A DNA stretch of 64,000 bases from the NCBI RefSeq assembly GCF_000422305.1, contig NZ_AULN01000017.1, forward strand, positions 159,561 to 223,560, written 5' to 3'. The position numbers were made by a program, and so were the translations under genes. A model generated the notes under the pieces. It was not told the DNA's origin. It saw nothing but the letters and a program-made list of their open reading frames with translations, and made no database searches. Position 1 is the first letter of the stretch, and every line of letters begins with the position of its first letter. Source of the stretch: Luteimonas mephitis DSM 12574 (GTDB lineage Bacteria > Pseudomonadota > Gammaproteobacteria > Xanthomonadales > Xanthomonadaceae). Below, in pieces: positions 16,888 through 25,353 of this stretch.

Positions 16888-19422
16888 ATGTTCCGGCTGG
16901 TCGCGATCGCGTTGCTGTGGCTCGCGTTCGCCTGCGCTCCCGCGTTCGCGGTCGATTCGTCGCCTGCGAACGCGGCGCTGGAGGCGAAGGTCCAGGAGAT
17001 CGAGCAGCTCGCGGTCACCGAGCACTGGAGCAAGTCGGATGCCGCGATTGCCGCGCTGGCGCAGCAACGCAGTGCGCTGACGCCGCTGCAGCGGCAGCGC
17101 ATCGAGTTCATCAGCCTGCGCAATCGCGCCCTTGCCGGCGACCAGCCAGCGGCGCTGAAGGGCCTGGCCGAGCTGTTGAAGCAGGACATGCCGGTGCCTC
17201 TGCGCGTGCGCATCTACGCCACGGCCACCGGCGTCGCCGCCAACCTCGAGGATTGGCCGCTGGCGTTCGCGTGGCTCAACGAGGGCCTGAAGTACCTGCA
17301 CGACAGCCCCGCGGAATCGGCCAGGCTGCTCGGGGCCGCCAGCTACCTGCACACGCTGGTCGGAGAAACCGGGCGCGCACGGGAGCTGGCGCTGCAGGCG
17401 CTGCACATCGTCGAAACCGGGGACGATCCGCGCGCGCTGTGCCTGGCGCTGAGCGACGTGGCGCTGGCCGAGGATCACGCCAGCCATTTCCGCGAGGCGG
17501 AGAAATGGCGCCACCGCCAGATCGAAGCCTGCGTCCGCGCCGGGGATCCGGTCTTCGTCGCCAACGGCAAGTACGGCGTGGGCAAGATGGCTGCGGCCCA
17601 GGGGCACCACGCCGAAGCGCTGAAGTGGGGGCGCGAGGCGCTCGCCGAGTTCGAGGCGGTGGGCTATGCGGTCGGTGCGCACAGCGCGAAGCTCGTGATC
17701 GCCGAAAGCCTGATTGCCTCGAACCGGCAGCTCGACCAGGCCCAGGCGATGCTGGTCGACACGCTCCGGTACTACAAGGAGCAGAAGTCCGACCTGGCCG
17801 TCGCCGAGACCGAGCGGTTGCTTGCCAGGCTCGCCGAAAAGCGCGGCGACATCGCTGCGGCGCTGCTGCACACCAAGCGGGCGATGGAAGTGTCCGGAGC
17901 CGTCGAGGTCGTCGCGCGCGAGCGTCGACTGGCTTACCTGCAGGTGCAGTTCGACACGAAGTTGAAGGAACAGCAGATCGCGTTGCTGGAGTCGGAGAAG
18001 CAGGTCGCCGCCCTGCAGGTCACCGCGAACAAGCGCCGGCAATGGCTGCTGGCCATCGGCATGGCCGGGTTGCTGGTCACCGCCATCCTGCTGCTGGTGC
18101 TGCTGCGGCGATCGTTCCGCCAGCGCCGCCGCTACCGCTGGCTGTCCGAGCACGACAGCCTGACCCGCCTGCTCAACTACCAGCAGGTGCGCAAGCTTGG
18201 CGAGCAGGCATTCGCGCGCGCGCGCGGTACCGGGCGGCCGTTCACCGCGATCGTCGCCGACATCGATCTGTTCAAGCAGGTCAACGACCGCCATGGCCAC
18301 GCGGCCGGCGACGAGGCATTGCGCAGCCTTGCCGGCTGGATCAGCGAAACGGTGGGCGCGAGCGGCGTCGCCGGGCGCAGCGGTGGCGACGAGTTCACGA
18401 TCCTGCTCGAAGCCGATGCGGCGGAAGCCGAGGCGATGCTGCAGCGCCTGCGCGGCCGGATCGAGCCGATCACGGTGTTCGGGCAGACCTTCCGGTTCAA
18501 CATCAGCTCCGGGGTCTGCCAGGCCAACGGGCACGCCGACACGCTGGAGCAGCTGATCCACGAGGCCGACCAGGCCCTGTACCGGGCCAAGAGCGAAGGG
18601 CGCGACCGCATCGTCCGCGCCGGCGACGCGCCCGCCGAACCGGCGCCGGCCGCCGGACTGGTGGTCGTCGGCAGCGGCATCCAGTTCGGCCGCCATGCCA
18701 GCGAGCGCTGCCTGTCGGAGATCCGCGAGGCCGAGGTGGTGTTCTGCCTGGCCGACGCGTTTGCGCTGGCGATGATCCACGACTTCCGGCCCGACGTGAT
18801 CAACCTCGGCGTGCATTACGCGCCGGGCAAGGACCGGCGCCAGACCTATCGCGAGATCGACGAGGCGATCATGGCGCAGGTCCGCGCTGGCAAGCGGGTC
18901 TGCGCGGTGTTCTACGGCCATCCGGGCGTGTTTGCCGACGTGCCGCACGCGGTGGTGCGCAAGGCGCGCGCGGAAGGCATCCCGGCGCGCATGGAACCGG
19001 GTATTTCCGCCGAGGCGTGCCTGTATGCCGACCTGGGCATCGATCCGGGCCATCGCGGCGTGCAGTCGATGGAGGCGACCCATTTCATGGTCTACGACCG
19101 CCAGCCCGACCCCGCCGGCCTGGTGCTGCTGTGGCAGGTGGCGCTGTCCGGCGACCTGGCCTGCAGCCGCCTGCACGCCGAGCGCGAAGGGCTGCAGGCG
19201 CTGGTCGACAAGCTGCTGCGCTGGTACCCGCCCGACCACGAGGTCATCCTCTACGAGGCCGCGCGGCTGCCGATCGAAACCCCGCGCGCGGAGCGTCTCG
19301 CGCTGCGCGACCTGCCCTCGGCGCACTACGAGGAATACACCACCCTCGTGATCCCGGCGTTGGGCGAACTGCGCGACGATCCGGATTGCGCGCGCGAAGC
19401 GGCGAGTCCCGGGAAGGCCTGA
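16888..19422 (+). CDS. TPR sensor-GGDEF-borosin methyltransferase fusion
   Basis: 844 residues in five parts. Signal sequence 1-22 (ending PAFA). Periplasmic TPR-like helices about 23-350. Coiled coil about 350-384. Membrane helix about 386-407. Cytoplasmic GGDEF domain with intact GGDEF at 499-503 and no RxxD inhibitory site. From about 590 comes a SAM-dependent tetrapyrrole-methylase-fold domain of the borosin family: GSGIQFG SAM loop (595-601), Y644-x5-R650-x3-Y654 and Y676 in FYGHPGVF, then MEPGISAEACLYADLGIDP at 702-720. These four residues keep exactly the spacing I recall for catalytic Tyr66/Arg72/Tyr76/Tyr98 of OphMA. Predicted roles: c-di-GMP synthesis and backbone amide N-methylation of the upstream peptide, both on the cytoplasmic side. 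I know of no described protein with this domain order. Confidence 0.88.
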   Translation: MFRLVAIALLWLAFACAPAFAVDSSPANAALEAKVQEIEQLAVTEHWSKSDAAIAALAQQRSALTPLQRQRIEFISLRNRALAGDQPAALKGLAELLKQDMPVPLRVRIYATATGVAANLEDWPLAFAWLNEGLKYLHDSPAESARLLGAASYLHTLVGETGRARELALQALHIVETGDDPRALCLALSDVALAEDHASHFREAEKWRHRQIEACVRAGDPVFVANGKYGVGKMAAAQGHHAEALKWGREALAEFEAVGYAVGAHSAKLVIAESLIASNRQLDQAQAMLVDTLRYYKEQKSDLAVAETERLLARLAEKRGDIAAALLHTKRAMEVSGAVEVVARERRLAYLQVQFDTKLKEQQIALLESEKQVAALQVTANKRRQWLLAIGMAGLLVTAILLLVLLRRSFRQRRRYRWLSEHDSLTRLLNYQQVRKLGEQAFARARGTGRPFTAIVADIDLFKQVNDRHGHAAGDEALRSLAGWISETVGASGVAGRSGGDEFTILLEADAAEAEAMLQRLRGRIEPITVFGQTFRFNISSGVCQANGHADTLEQLIHEADQALYRAKSEGRDRIVRAGDAPAEPAPAAGLVVVGSGIQFGRHASERCLSEIREAEVVFCLADAFALAMIHDFRPDVINLGVHYAPGKDRRQTYREIDEAIMAQVRAGKRVCAVFYGHPGVFADVPHAVVRKARAEGIPARMEPGISAEACLYADLGIDPGHRGVQSMEATHFMVYDRQPDPAGLVLLWQVALSGDLACSRLHAEREGLQALVDKLLRWYPPDHEVILYEAARLPIETPRAERLALRDLPSAHYEEYTTLVIPALGELRDDPDCAREAASPGKA

Positions 19423-19521
19423 ACAATCCTGCTTCCGCCGCCGTTCCCGTGAAGGCGGGGGCCGCGAACGCGGCCTCGAGTCCCGTACGCCGGGGCTGCG
19501 CTCCCCGACACAGGATGCGGG

Positions 19522-19626
19522 ATGACCGATCCGCGCCGGCAACTGGATGCGTCGTTCCTGCGCGGATTCGACGGCGAAAACCCCGGCTGGCAGGGCAGGG
19601 TGGGGATCGCGCCGTGCTTCGACTGA
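19522..19626 (+). CDS. Possible 34-aa small protein
   Basis: A short frame (MTDPRRQLDASFLRGFDGEN, ending GIAPCFD) just after borosin locus 1. Codon third positions are strongly G/C as in real genes, but in this genome that is weak evidence. The ribosome site is poor. It could be a small accessory peptide or chance. Confidence 0.25.
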   Translation: MTDPRRQLDASFLRGFDGENPGWQGRVGIAPCFD

Positions 19627-19722
19627 CGCGATCCCGCGCAAGGTGAACGCCGCGCGTGTCGTCACAATGCGAGAATGCCGTCCCGACCGGCGCCTGCCGC
19701 CGTGTTGTTCCCCTAGGATTCC

Positions 19723-20583
19723 ATGAAAGCTCCCGCCGCCCTGCAGGCGCTCATCGACGATGGCGTCATCGACGAGGTCATGCGCCCCCTCAAGAGCGGC
19801 AAGGAAGCGGCCGTGTACGTGGTGCGCGGCGGCGGCGAGGTGCGCTGCGCGAAGGTCTACAAGGACATGGCGCAGCGCAGCTTCCAGCAGCGCGTGCAGT
19901 ACCAGGAAGGCCGCAAGGTGCGCGGCAGCCGCGAAGCGCGCGCGATGGGCAAGGCCACGCGCTACGGCCGCAGGCAGCAGGAAGAGGCCTGGAAGAACAC
20001 CGAAGTAGACGCGCTGTACAAGCTGCGCGACGCGGGCGTGCGCGTGCCCGAGCCGCACGGTTTCTTCCACGGCGTGCTGGTGATGGAGATGGTGACGGAT
20101 GCGGAGGGATTCGCCGCGCCGCGGCTGGGCGAGTACGAGCCAACGCAGGAGCAGGCGCGCGCCTTCCACGCGGTGCTGGTGCGACAGGTGGTGCGGATGC
20201 TGTGCTGCGGGCTGATCCACGGCGACCTGTCGCCGTACAACGTGCTGGTCGATGCCGAAGGCCCGGTGCTGATCGATTTCCCGCAGGTGGTCAGCGCCGC
20301 CGGCAACAATGCCGCGCGGCAGATGCTGCTGCGCGACGTCAACAACCTCACCGCATACCTGGGGCGCTGGGCGCCGGAGCTGCTCGACACCTGGTACGGC
20401 GAGGAGATGTGGGCGCTGTTCGAGGCCGGCGCGCTGCAGGCCGACACGCCGCTCACCGGTACCTTCGAGCACGACGAGCGCCTTGCCGACATCGGCAGCG
20501 TGCGCGAGGCGATCGAGGAAGCGCGCCAGGAAGCGCTGATCCGCCAGCAGGGACGCGAGGCGGCGGAGGCCGATCACACGTAA
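19723..20583 (+). CDS. PA4780-family RIO1-like protein kinase
   Basis: A 286-residue RIO-type Ser/Thr kinase. The ATP-loop region is PLKSGKEAAVYVVRGGG with KVYKDM carrying the lysine. The catalytic loop is LIHGDLSPYNVLV and the metal-binding Asp is in VLIDFPQVV. The insertion RSFQQRVQYQEGRKVRGSREARAMGK is characteristic of the bacterial PA4780 family. Substrates are unknown; roles in ribosome or stress physiology are suggested for relatives. It is monocistronic, with only a degenerate TAGGAT box before the ATG and no clear Shine-Dalgarno. Confidence 0.9.
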   Translation: MKAPAALQALIDDGVIDEVMRPLKSGKEAAVYVVRGGGEVRCAKVYKDMAQRSFQQRVQYQEGRKVRGSREARAMGKATRYGRRQQEEAWKNTEVDALYKLRDAGVRVPEPHGFFHGVLVMEMVTDAEGFAAPRLGEYEPTQEQARAFHAVLVRQVVRMLCCGLIHGDLSPYNVLVDAEGPVLIDFPQVVSAAGNNAARQMLLRDVNNLTAYLGRWAPELLDTWYGEEMWALFEAGALQADTPLTGTFEHDERLADIGSVREAIEEARQEALIRQQGREAAEADHT

Positions 20584-20624
20584 GGCGGCGCCGCCAGGCG
20601 CTGGCCGGCGAACCAGCCTGGCGG

Positions 20625-20927
20625 TCAGCGACCCTGCCGGGCCACAGGCGCGGCGGACACTTCGTCGCCGGTGCCGCCCCGGGCGGGCCGGACCGGATTC
20701 CCGTCGCCATCCACCACCAGCCGGACGCGCCGGCCTTCGTGATAGAAGCTTGCGCGATACAGGCCCGCGTCTTCGCCGGTGCCGAGTTCGCAAAGCACCG
20801 TGATCTTCCGCTGTTCCATCAGCTGCCTGAAGTCGGCAAGCGCGAGTCCGAGGCCGTGAGCCACGAGCGCGCCGTCGATCTCGACGGCGCGCGACGGGTT
20901 CAGATCGATGGCGATGGGCTTGCCCAC
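20625..20927 (-). CDS. DUF6522 family protein
   Basis: 100 residues, matching the DUF6522 layout: an N-terminal strand (PIAIDLNPSRAVEIDGALVA), a helix (GLALADFRQLMEQRKIT), then CELGTGEDAGLYRASFYHEG and RRVRLVVDGDGNPV. The function is unknown. It lies 22 bp after the azurin gene on the same strand and is probably cotranscribed with it. Family members often sit near denitrification or copper genes, so a redox link is plausible but inferred. Confidence 0.78.
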   Translation of the reverse strand: MGKPIAIDLNPSRAVEIDGALVAHGLGLALADFRQLMEQRKITVLCELGTGEDAGLYRASFYHEGRRVRLVVDGDGNPVRPARGGTGDEVSAAPVARQGR

Positions 20928-20949
20928 GCCCGGCGGCCGCGGTTGCCGC

Positions 20950-21570
20950 TTACTCGACGGCGATCGTGCCCTTCATCAGCGCGGAGTGGCCGGGGAAGCT
21001 GCAGAAGAACTCGTACGGACCGCCATCCTTGATCTTGCTGACGGCGAAGCTGACCGAAGTGGTCTCGCCGCCGCCGATCAGGCTGGTGTGCGCGATGACG
21101 CGCGGGTCGTCCGCCTTGACGTAGGCGGCGGCTGCGCCGGCACCCATGCCCTCGGCCGCGACCGCCTGCATGTCGGCGGCCTTGGTGATCACGACGTTGT
21201 GGCCCATCGCGGCCACCGGCATCGTCCCGGTGTGCTTCAGGGTGATCTTGAACTCGGTGCACGAAGCGGGGACGACGATCGACCCGACGTTGAACTGCAT
21301 CGCGTCGGTGCCTTCGATCTCGGTGGCGCAGTCGGCGACGACGGCAGCGGGCTTGTCGCTGCCCAACGCGGTCGCGGCGGGTGCCGGGGCGGCCGCGTCG
21401 ACGGCTGCCGGCGCTTCGGCAGGCGCGGCGGTATCGGCCGGCGCGGTCTCGACGGCTTCGGTTGGCGCGGTGGCCGCAGCCGTGGTGTCGGGGGTGGCTG
21501 GCGACTTGTCGCCACAGGCCGCGAGGGCGAGCGTGCAGGCGGCGGCGAGGAGGGCGATGCGGGTATTCAT
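20950..21570 (-). CDS. azu: Azurin with lipobox and Ala/Pro linker
   Basis: 206 residues. A lipoprotein signal (lipobox LAAC, C19) is followed by an Ala/Pro/Thr-rich linker to about residue 70 and then the cupredoxin domain. Type 1 copper ligands are all present: H124 in MGHNV, C190 and H195 in FFCSFPGH, and M199. The azurin disulfide (C81, C104) is also there. It carries single electrons in the periplasm between cytochromes or to peroxidase or nitrite reductase. The linker and lipid anchor make it a membrane-tethered azurin. Start ATG 21570 follows AAGGAG. Confidence 0.92.
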   Translation of the reverse strand: MNTRIALLAAACTLALAACGDKSPATPDTTAAATAPTEAVETAPADTAAPAEAPAAVDAAAPAPAATALGSDKPAAVVADCATEIEGTDAMQFNVGSIVVPASCTEFKITLKHTGTMPVAAMGHNVVITKAADMQAVAAEGMGAGAAAAYVKADDPRVIAHTSLIGGGETTSVSFAVSKIKDGGPYEFFCSFPGHSALMKGTIAVE

Positions 21571-21751
21571 GGTGGGAGCTCCTTGTGGAAATTCGCCGCG
21601 CATTATTCTCCATCGAACCGGAGGTTGTCGTGAAATCCGCGGCCATGGCGGGTGAAAGACGCGGCCGCTTGACCGGCGTCAAGAGAACGGCGGGAGGCGC
21701 CTTGCATCATGGCCCGGCCGGCGGATGCCGATATTCCAGAAGGAAACCGCA

Positions 21752-21991
21752 ATGCAGTTCGAATTGTCCACGCGTGATCTCGACGCGACCCTGCTCGCCG
21801 CCGCCCTGCGCCCGCTCGACCCCGACGCACGCATCGCGCTGGACGCCGCGCGCGGCCGCCTGGAAGTGATTTCGACCGCCACCGCCGCGCAGGTGCAGGG
21901 CGCGCTGCAGGAACTGGGCTGCGTGGCCAGCCCGCTGGAACAGGAGGTGCACATCAGCGGCGGCAGCACCTGCTGCGGGCATTGCGCCTAG
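21752..21991 (+). CDS. Small Cys-tail protein (paralog 1)
   Basis: 79 residues, start MQFELSTRDLDATLL after AAGGAA. The predicted beta-alpha-beta-beta-alpha layout resembles an HMA metal-binding fold without its N-terminal CxxC. Cysteines cluster instead at the extreme C-terminus (STCCGHCA). A paralog of the same length with the same tail pattern (SICCGGCSG) is at 38989-39228. The tail could bind copper, zinc or iron, or be a modification site. It lies beside the azurin gene but divergent from it. No named family comes to mind. Confidence 0.75.
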   Translation: MQFELSTRDLDATLLAAALRPLDPDARIALDAARGRLEVISTATAAQVQGALQELGCVASPLEQEVHISGGSTCCGHCA

Positions 21992-22064
21992 GAAGGAGCA
22001 GCGACCCCGCTTGTATGATCGACCTTGCCGCCGCGGCAACGGCCACGGCGCCCGGACTGCGTGG

Positions 22065-22397
22065 ATGGACACAGTGAACGACACCGTGCACGGCGAGTAC
22101 AAGGTTCCCGGCGGCAAGCTGGTGGTGGTGGACCTGGCCGTCGTCGACGGCCGGATGACGGCCGTGCAGGTCAGCGGGGATTTCTTCCTGGAACCGGCCA
22201 GCGCGCTGGACAGCATCGATGCGGCGATCGAGGGCCTGCCCGTCGAGACCGGCGAAGCCGCGCTCGCCGCCGCGGTGACCGCCGCGCTGGGGCCGGCGCC
22301 GCAGCTGTTCGGCATCACGCCCGAGGGCGTTGCGATCGCCGTGCGCCGCGCGCTGGGCGTGGCGGACGCCGTCGACGATGCAGGCGGTGCGGCTTGA
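22065..22397 (+). CDS. Lipoate-protein ligase accessory (C-terminal) subunit
   Basis: A 110-residue protein equal to the separate C-terminal domain of bipartite lipoate ligases (LplB of Thermoplasma type). It opens HGEYKVPGGKLVVVDLAVVDG and continues MTAVQVSGDFFLEPASAL, both typical. This domain is needed for lipoate adenylation. The next gene supplies the catalytic half and overlaps it by 4 bases, so the two chains are translationally coupled and probably form one enzyme. Confidence 0.85.
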   Translation: MDTVNDTVHGEYKVPGGKLVVVDLAVVDGRMTAVQVSGDFFLEPASALDSIDAAIEGLPVETGEAALAAAVTAALGPAPQLFGITPEGVAIAVRRALGVADAVDDAGGAA

Positions 22398-23173
22398 GCC
22401 GCAGCGGTTGGCACGACCACGCCTGGCATCTGGTCCATGCCGGCCCGCAGGCGCCCGCGCTGCACATGGCGCTGGACGACGTGATGCTCGACGACGTATC
22501 CGCCGGGCGGCGTCCGCCCACGCTGCGGATCTGGGAATGGGCGGCATCCGCAGTGGTGATGGGCCGCTTCCAGTCCCTGCGCAACGAAGTGGACATGCAG
22601 GCCGCGCAGCGCCACGGCATCGAGGTGGTGCGCCGGATCAGCGGCGGCGGCGCGATGTTCATCGAGCCGGGCAACACCATCACGTATTCGATCGTCGCGC
22701 CGGTGACGCTGGTGGACGGCATGACGTTCGAACAGGCGTATGCGTTCATGGACCAGTGGGTGATCGAAGCGCTGGCCACGCTCGGCATCAAGGCTTGGTA
22801 CCAGCCACTGAACGACATCACGTCCAGCGTCGGCAAGATCGCGGGCGCCGCCCAGGCCAGGCGCGGTGGCGCGATGCTGCACCACGTCACCATGGCCTAC
22901 GACATCGATGCGGTGCGGATGCTTGAAGTGCTGCGCGTGGGCCGCGAGAAGCTGTCCGACAAGGGCACAACCAGCGCCCAGAAGCGCGTCGACCCGCTGC
23001 GCCGCCAGACCGGGCTGCCGCGCGACGTGGTGATCGAACGCATGATCGAGATCTTCCGCAGCCGCCATGGCGGGCTGGTCTCCGATCGCTTGCGCGCAGA
23101 CGAACTGGCGCGCGCACAGGCGCTGGCGCGCGACAGGTTCGGCACGCCCGAATGGACCGCCCTGCTGCCGTAG
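22394..23173 (+). CDS. lplA: Lipoate-protein ligase A, catalytic subunit
   Basis: A 259-residue biotin/lipoate ligase-fold protein that attaches free lipoate to E2 and GcvH proteins. The start is a TTG at 22394 overlapping the previous stop (TTGA). An ATG start at 22466 would delete the conserved WHLVHAGPQAPALHMALDD segment. Hallmarks are RRISGGGAMFIEPGNTITYS (substrate loop), NDI, and the lysine in SSVGKIAGAAQ. With the preceding subunit it makes a two-gene ligase like the archaeal LplA/LplB pair rather than the fused E. coli enzyme. Confidence 0.9.
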   Translation: MSRSGWHDHAWHLVHAGPQAPALHMALDDVMLDDVSAGRRPPTLRIWEWAASAVVMGRFQSLRNEVDMQAAQRHGIEVVRRISGGGAMFIEPGNTITYSIVAPVTLVDGMTFEQAYAFMDQWVIEALATLGIKAWYQPLNDITSSVGKIAGAAQARRGGAMLHHVTMAYDIDAVRMLEVLRVGREKLSDKGTTSAQKRVDPLRRQTGLPRDVVIERMIEIFRSRHGGLVSDRLRADELARAQALARDRFGTPEWTALLP

Positions 23174-23387
23174 GCCGGCGGGCAGAACGGCCTCGCGCGG
23201 GACGCTTCCATCGGCCATTGCAGGTTGCCGTTCGCCGTTTCCGCACCAGCGCGCTTGCAGCAGGCGAATGCATGGTCGTCGATGGACGTTGCACCGCATG
23301 CGCCGCCATCGTCGCTGTGCCGCGACCCCATGATCGAACGCGCTGCCTGCGCTGTGATTGCGCGTGTGCGATCTGCGCGACGCCCGC

Positions 23388-25088
23388 CTAGGCTGGCGTG
23401 GACCGCAGCAGTGCCACGAACTCGTCGGCGGTCATCGGCCGGGCAATCCCGAAGCCCTGGCCCGCGTCGCAGCCGGCGTCGGCCAGCCAGCGCTGGGTGG
23501 CTTCGTCCTCGATGCCTTCGGCGGCGACGGTGGCGCCCAGTTCGTGGGCAAGCCCGATCGTCGCGGTGACGATGGCCTGGTCGGAGTGCGAGGTGAGCAG
23601 CGTGGCCACGAATGAACGGTCGATCTTCAACTCGTCCGGGGCGAGGCGGCGCAGGTTGAGCAGCGACGAGTGCCCGGCGCCGAAGTCGTCGACGGAGATC
23701 CGGATGTCATGCGCGCGCAGGCGCGGCAGCGCGGCGGCGACCAGCTCGGGTTCGCGCATGACGTCGGTCTCGGTGATCTCCAGCATCAGCGCGGCGCCGT
23801 CCTGACCGGCGGCATCGATGATGGCGTCGACCAGCCGCACGTCCGCCAGGTCGTTGGCGGAGACGTTCACCGACAGGTGCAACGGCGGTTCGGATGGCGG
23901 CCAGTGCCTGCGCTGCGCAAGGCCGCAGCGCAGCAGGTGCAGGTTCATCGCGGCGGCGACGTGCGCCTGTTCGGCCATCGGCACGAACGCATCGGGCTCG
24001 ATCGGCCCGCGCTGCGGGTGGTTCCAGCGCACCAGCAGTTCGGCGCCTCGCCAGCGGCCGCTGCGCAGGTCTATCTGCGGCTGGAGCATGAAGCCGAGGC
24101 GGCCAGCCTCGATGGCGTCGCGCAGGTCGGCCATCAGCGCGGGATCGTTGGCGTCGTTGACAGCTGCGATGCTGCCGGCGCGGGACTGCCTGCGCCACGC
24201 GTAACCGGCAGGGCCGAGCAGGAGCAGCGCTGCCAGCCCGGCCGCGTACAGCAGCCACGGGCGCGGACGGCGCGGGTCGAGGTTGCCGATCCATTCGACG
24301 TACAGGTCGTTCTGCACGCCCGAGGCGCGCAGGCGTTCAAGGGACGAGTCGATCCGCGCCACCAGGTCGGACCGGCCGCGCTGCACCGCGAACACGTACT
24401 TGCGTTCCAGCAGCGGCGGACTCAGTGCGATCACGTCGTCGAGGTCGTGCTGGTGGATTGCGTAGTAGCCGATGCCGGTGGGGGCGAGGGCGTAGTCGGC
24501 CTCGCCGCGCGCCACCGCGACCAGCGCGCCGGATTCGGTATCCAGTTCCAGCAGGGCGATGCCATGGCCGGCCAGTGCATGCATGGCCTCGGCGGCCAGT
24601 CCGGCGCGCTGCACGGCCACGCGCACGCCGGGCAGCTTGGCCAGCGCGTCGAGCGACTCCAGTTTTGCCTGTCCACGCCGGCCGAACAATGCGTGATGGC
24701 GGATCAGGATCGGCTGGGTGAACAGGAAACGGCGCTCGCGTTCGGCCGACCAGAACATCGGCACGATGTCGAGTTCGCCGCGTGACAGGCGTTCGAGCGC
24801 GGTGTCCCACTGGCCGAGTTCGAAACGCGGCTGGAGGCCGATGTCGCCGGCCACCGCACGCGCCAGCGCGACATCGAAGCCGTCGGCGCGACCGCTCTGG
24901 TCGATGAACTGGTAGGGCGGGTAGCTCGCATCGCCGCCCATCCTCAGCGTGTCGCGCCCGCCTTCGCCGGCGATGGCGGGCATGGCCAGCGCCAGCAACG
25001 CGAACACCAGCGACGCGGGCCACCATCGCAGGCAGTAGTACGCGGCCACGCCGCGATGATGATCAAGCACCGTCCCCAATGCTTTCAT
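23388..25088 (-). CDS. Periplasmic-sensor EAL c-di-GMP phosphodiesterase
   Basis: 566 residues. After an N-terminal hydrophobic signal comes a solute-binding-protein family 3 domain (about 45-265: RMGGDASYPPYQFIDQSG, GFDVALARAVAGDIG). A membrane helix follows (WLLYAAGLAALLLLGPAGY), then a cytoplasmic EAL domain. Catalytic elements are present: ELLVRW (the EAL glutamate), LSVNVSA, EITETD, DDFGAG, LKIDRSF and AEGIED. It should degrade c-di-GMP to pGpG in response to an amino-acid-like ligand bound outside. It is monocistronic. Confidence 0.92.
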   Translation of the reverse strand: MKALGTVLDHHRGVAAYYCLRWWPASLVFALLALAMPAIAGEGGRDTLRMGGDASYPPYQFIDQSGRADGFDVALARAVAGDIGLQPRFELGQWDTALERLSRGELDIVPMFWSAERERRFLFTQPILIRHHALFGRRGQAKLESLDALAKLPGVRVAVQRAGLAAEAMHALAGHGIALLELDTESGALVAVARGEADYALAPTGIGYYAIHQHDLDDVIALSPPLLERKYVFAVQRGRSDLVARIDSSLERLRASGVQNDLYVEWIGNLDPRRPRPWLLYAAGLAALLLLGPAGYAWRRQSRAGSIAAVNDANDPALMADLRDAIEAGRLGFMLQPQIDLRSGRWRGAELLVRWNHPQRGPIEPDAFVPMAEQAHVAAAMNLHLLRCGLAQRRHWPPSEPPLHLSVNVSANDLADVRLVDAIIDAAGQDGAALMLEITETDVMREPELVAAALPRLRAHDIRISVDDFGAGHSSLLNLRRLAPDELKIDRSFVATLLTSHSDQAIVTATIGLAHELGATVAAEGIEDEATQRWLADAGCDAGQGFGIARPMTADEFVALLRSTPA

Positions 25089-25303
25089 TGCCTGTCATCC
25101 GGTTGGACGAACCCGCCATCTTTAGCATGTTGGTGCCATGGATGCCTGCGCCGCGCGCGAACCGGATGGTTCGCCGCGCTTGCACCTGCCGCCGGCGGGC
25201 ATGACTCCAGCCGCGGACTCGTTGCCGGTATCGCGTGGATCGCCGCGGCGATGCAGAGCGGAAGCAAGCGGCTGCAATTCCTTCCATGCCAGGCGCATCC
25301 CCC

Positions 25304-25331
25304 GTCCGCCGGCCAGCGTTGGCCGGCGGAC
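25304..25331. repeat. Perfect 12-bp hairpin
   Basis: Arms GTCCGCCGGCCA (25304-25315) and TGGCCGGCGGAC (25320-25331) around GCGT, just beyond the haloperoxidase-like gene's stop. There is no T-run on either strand, so it may be a processing or attenuating hairpin rather than a classical terminator. Confidence 0.5.
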
Positions 25332-25353
25332 AGTCGATGCGTGTTGTTGCGTT

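Noticed and set aside
19522..19626. A third borosin precursor after locus 1
   Set aside because: The 34-residue frame has no binding-domain helices. It is kept only as a low-confidence small gene.
16777..20793. A 1338-codon open frame on the minus strand across borosin locus 1
   Set aside because: It lies antisense to clearly recognisable GGDEF, methyltransferase and RIO-kinase genes. Its translation is Arg/Ala/His-rich with no family motif, as expected in high-GC DNA.
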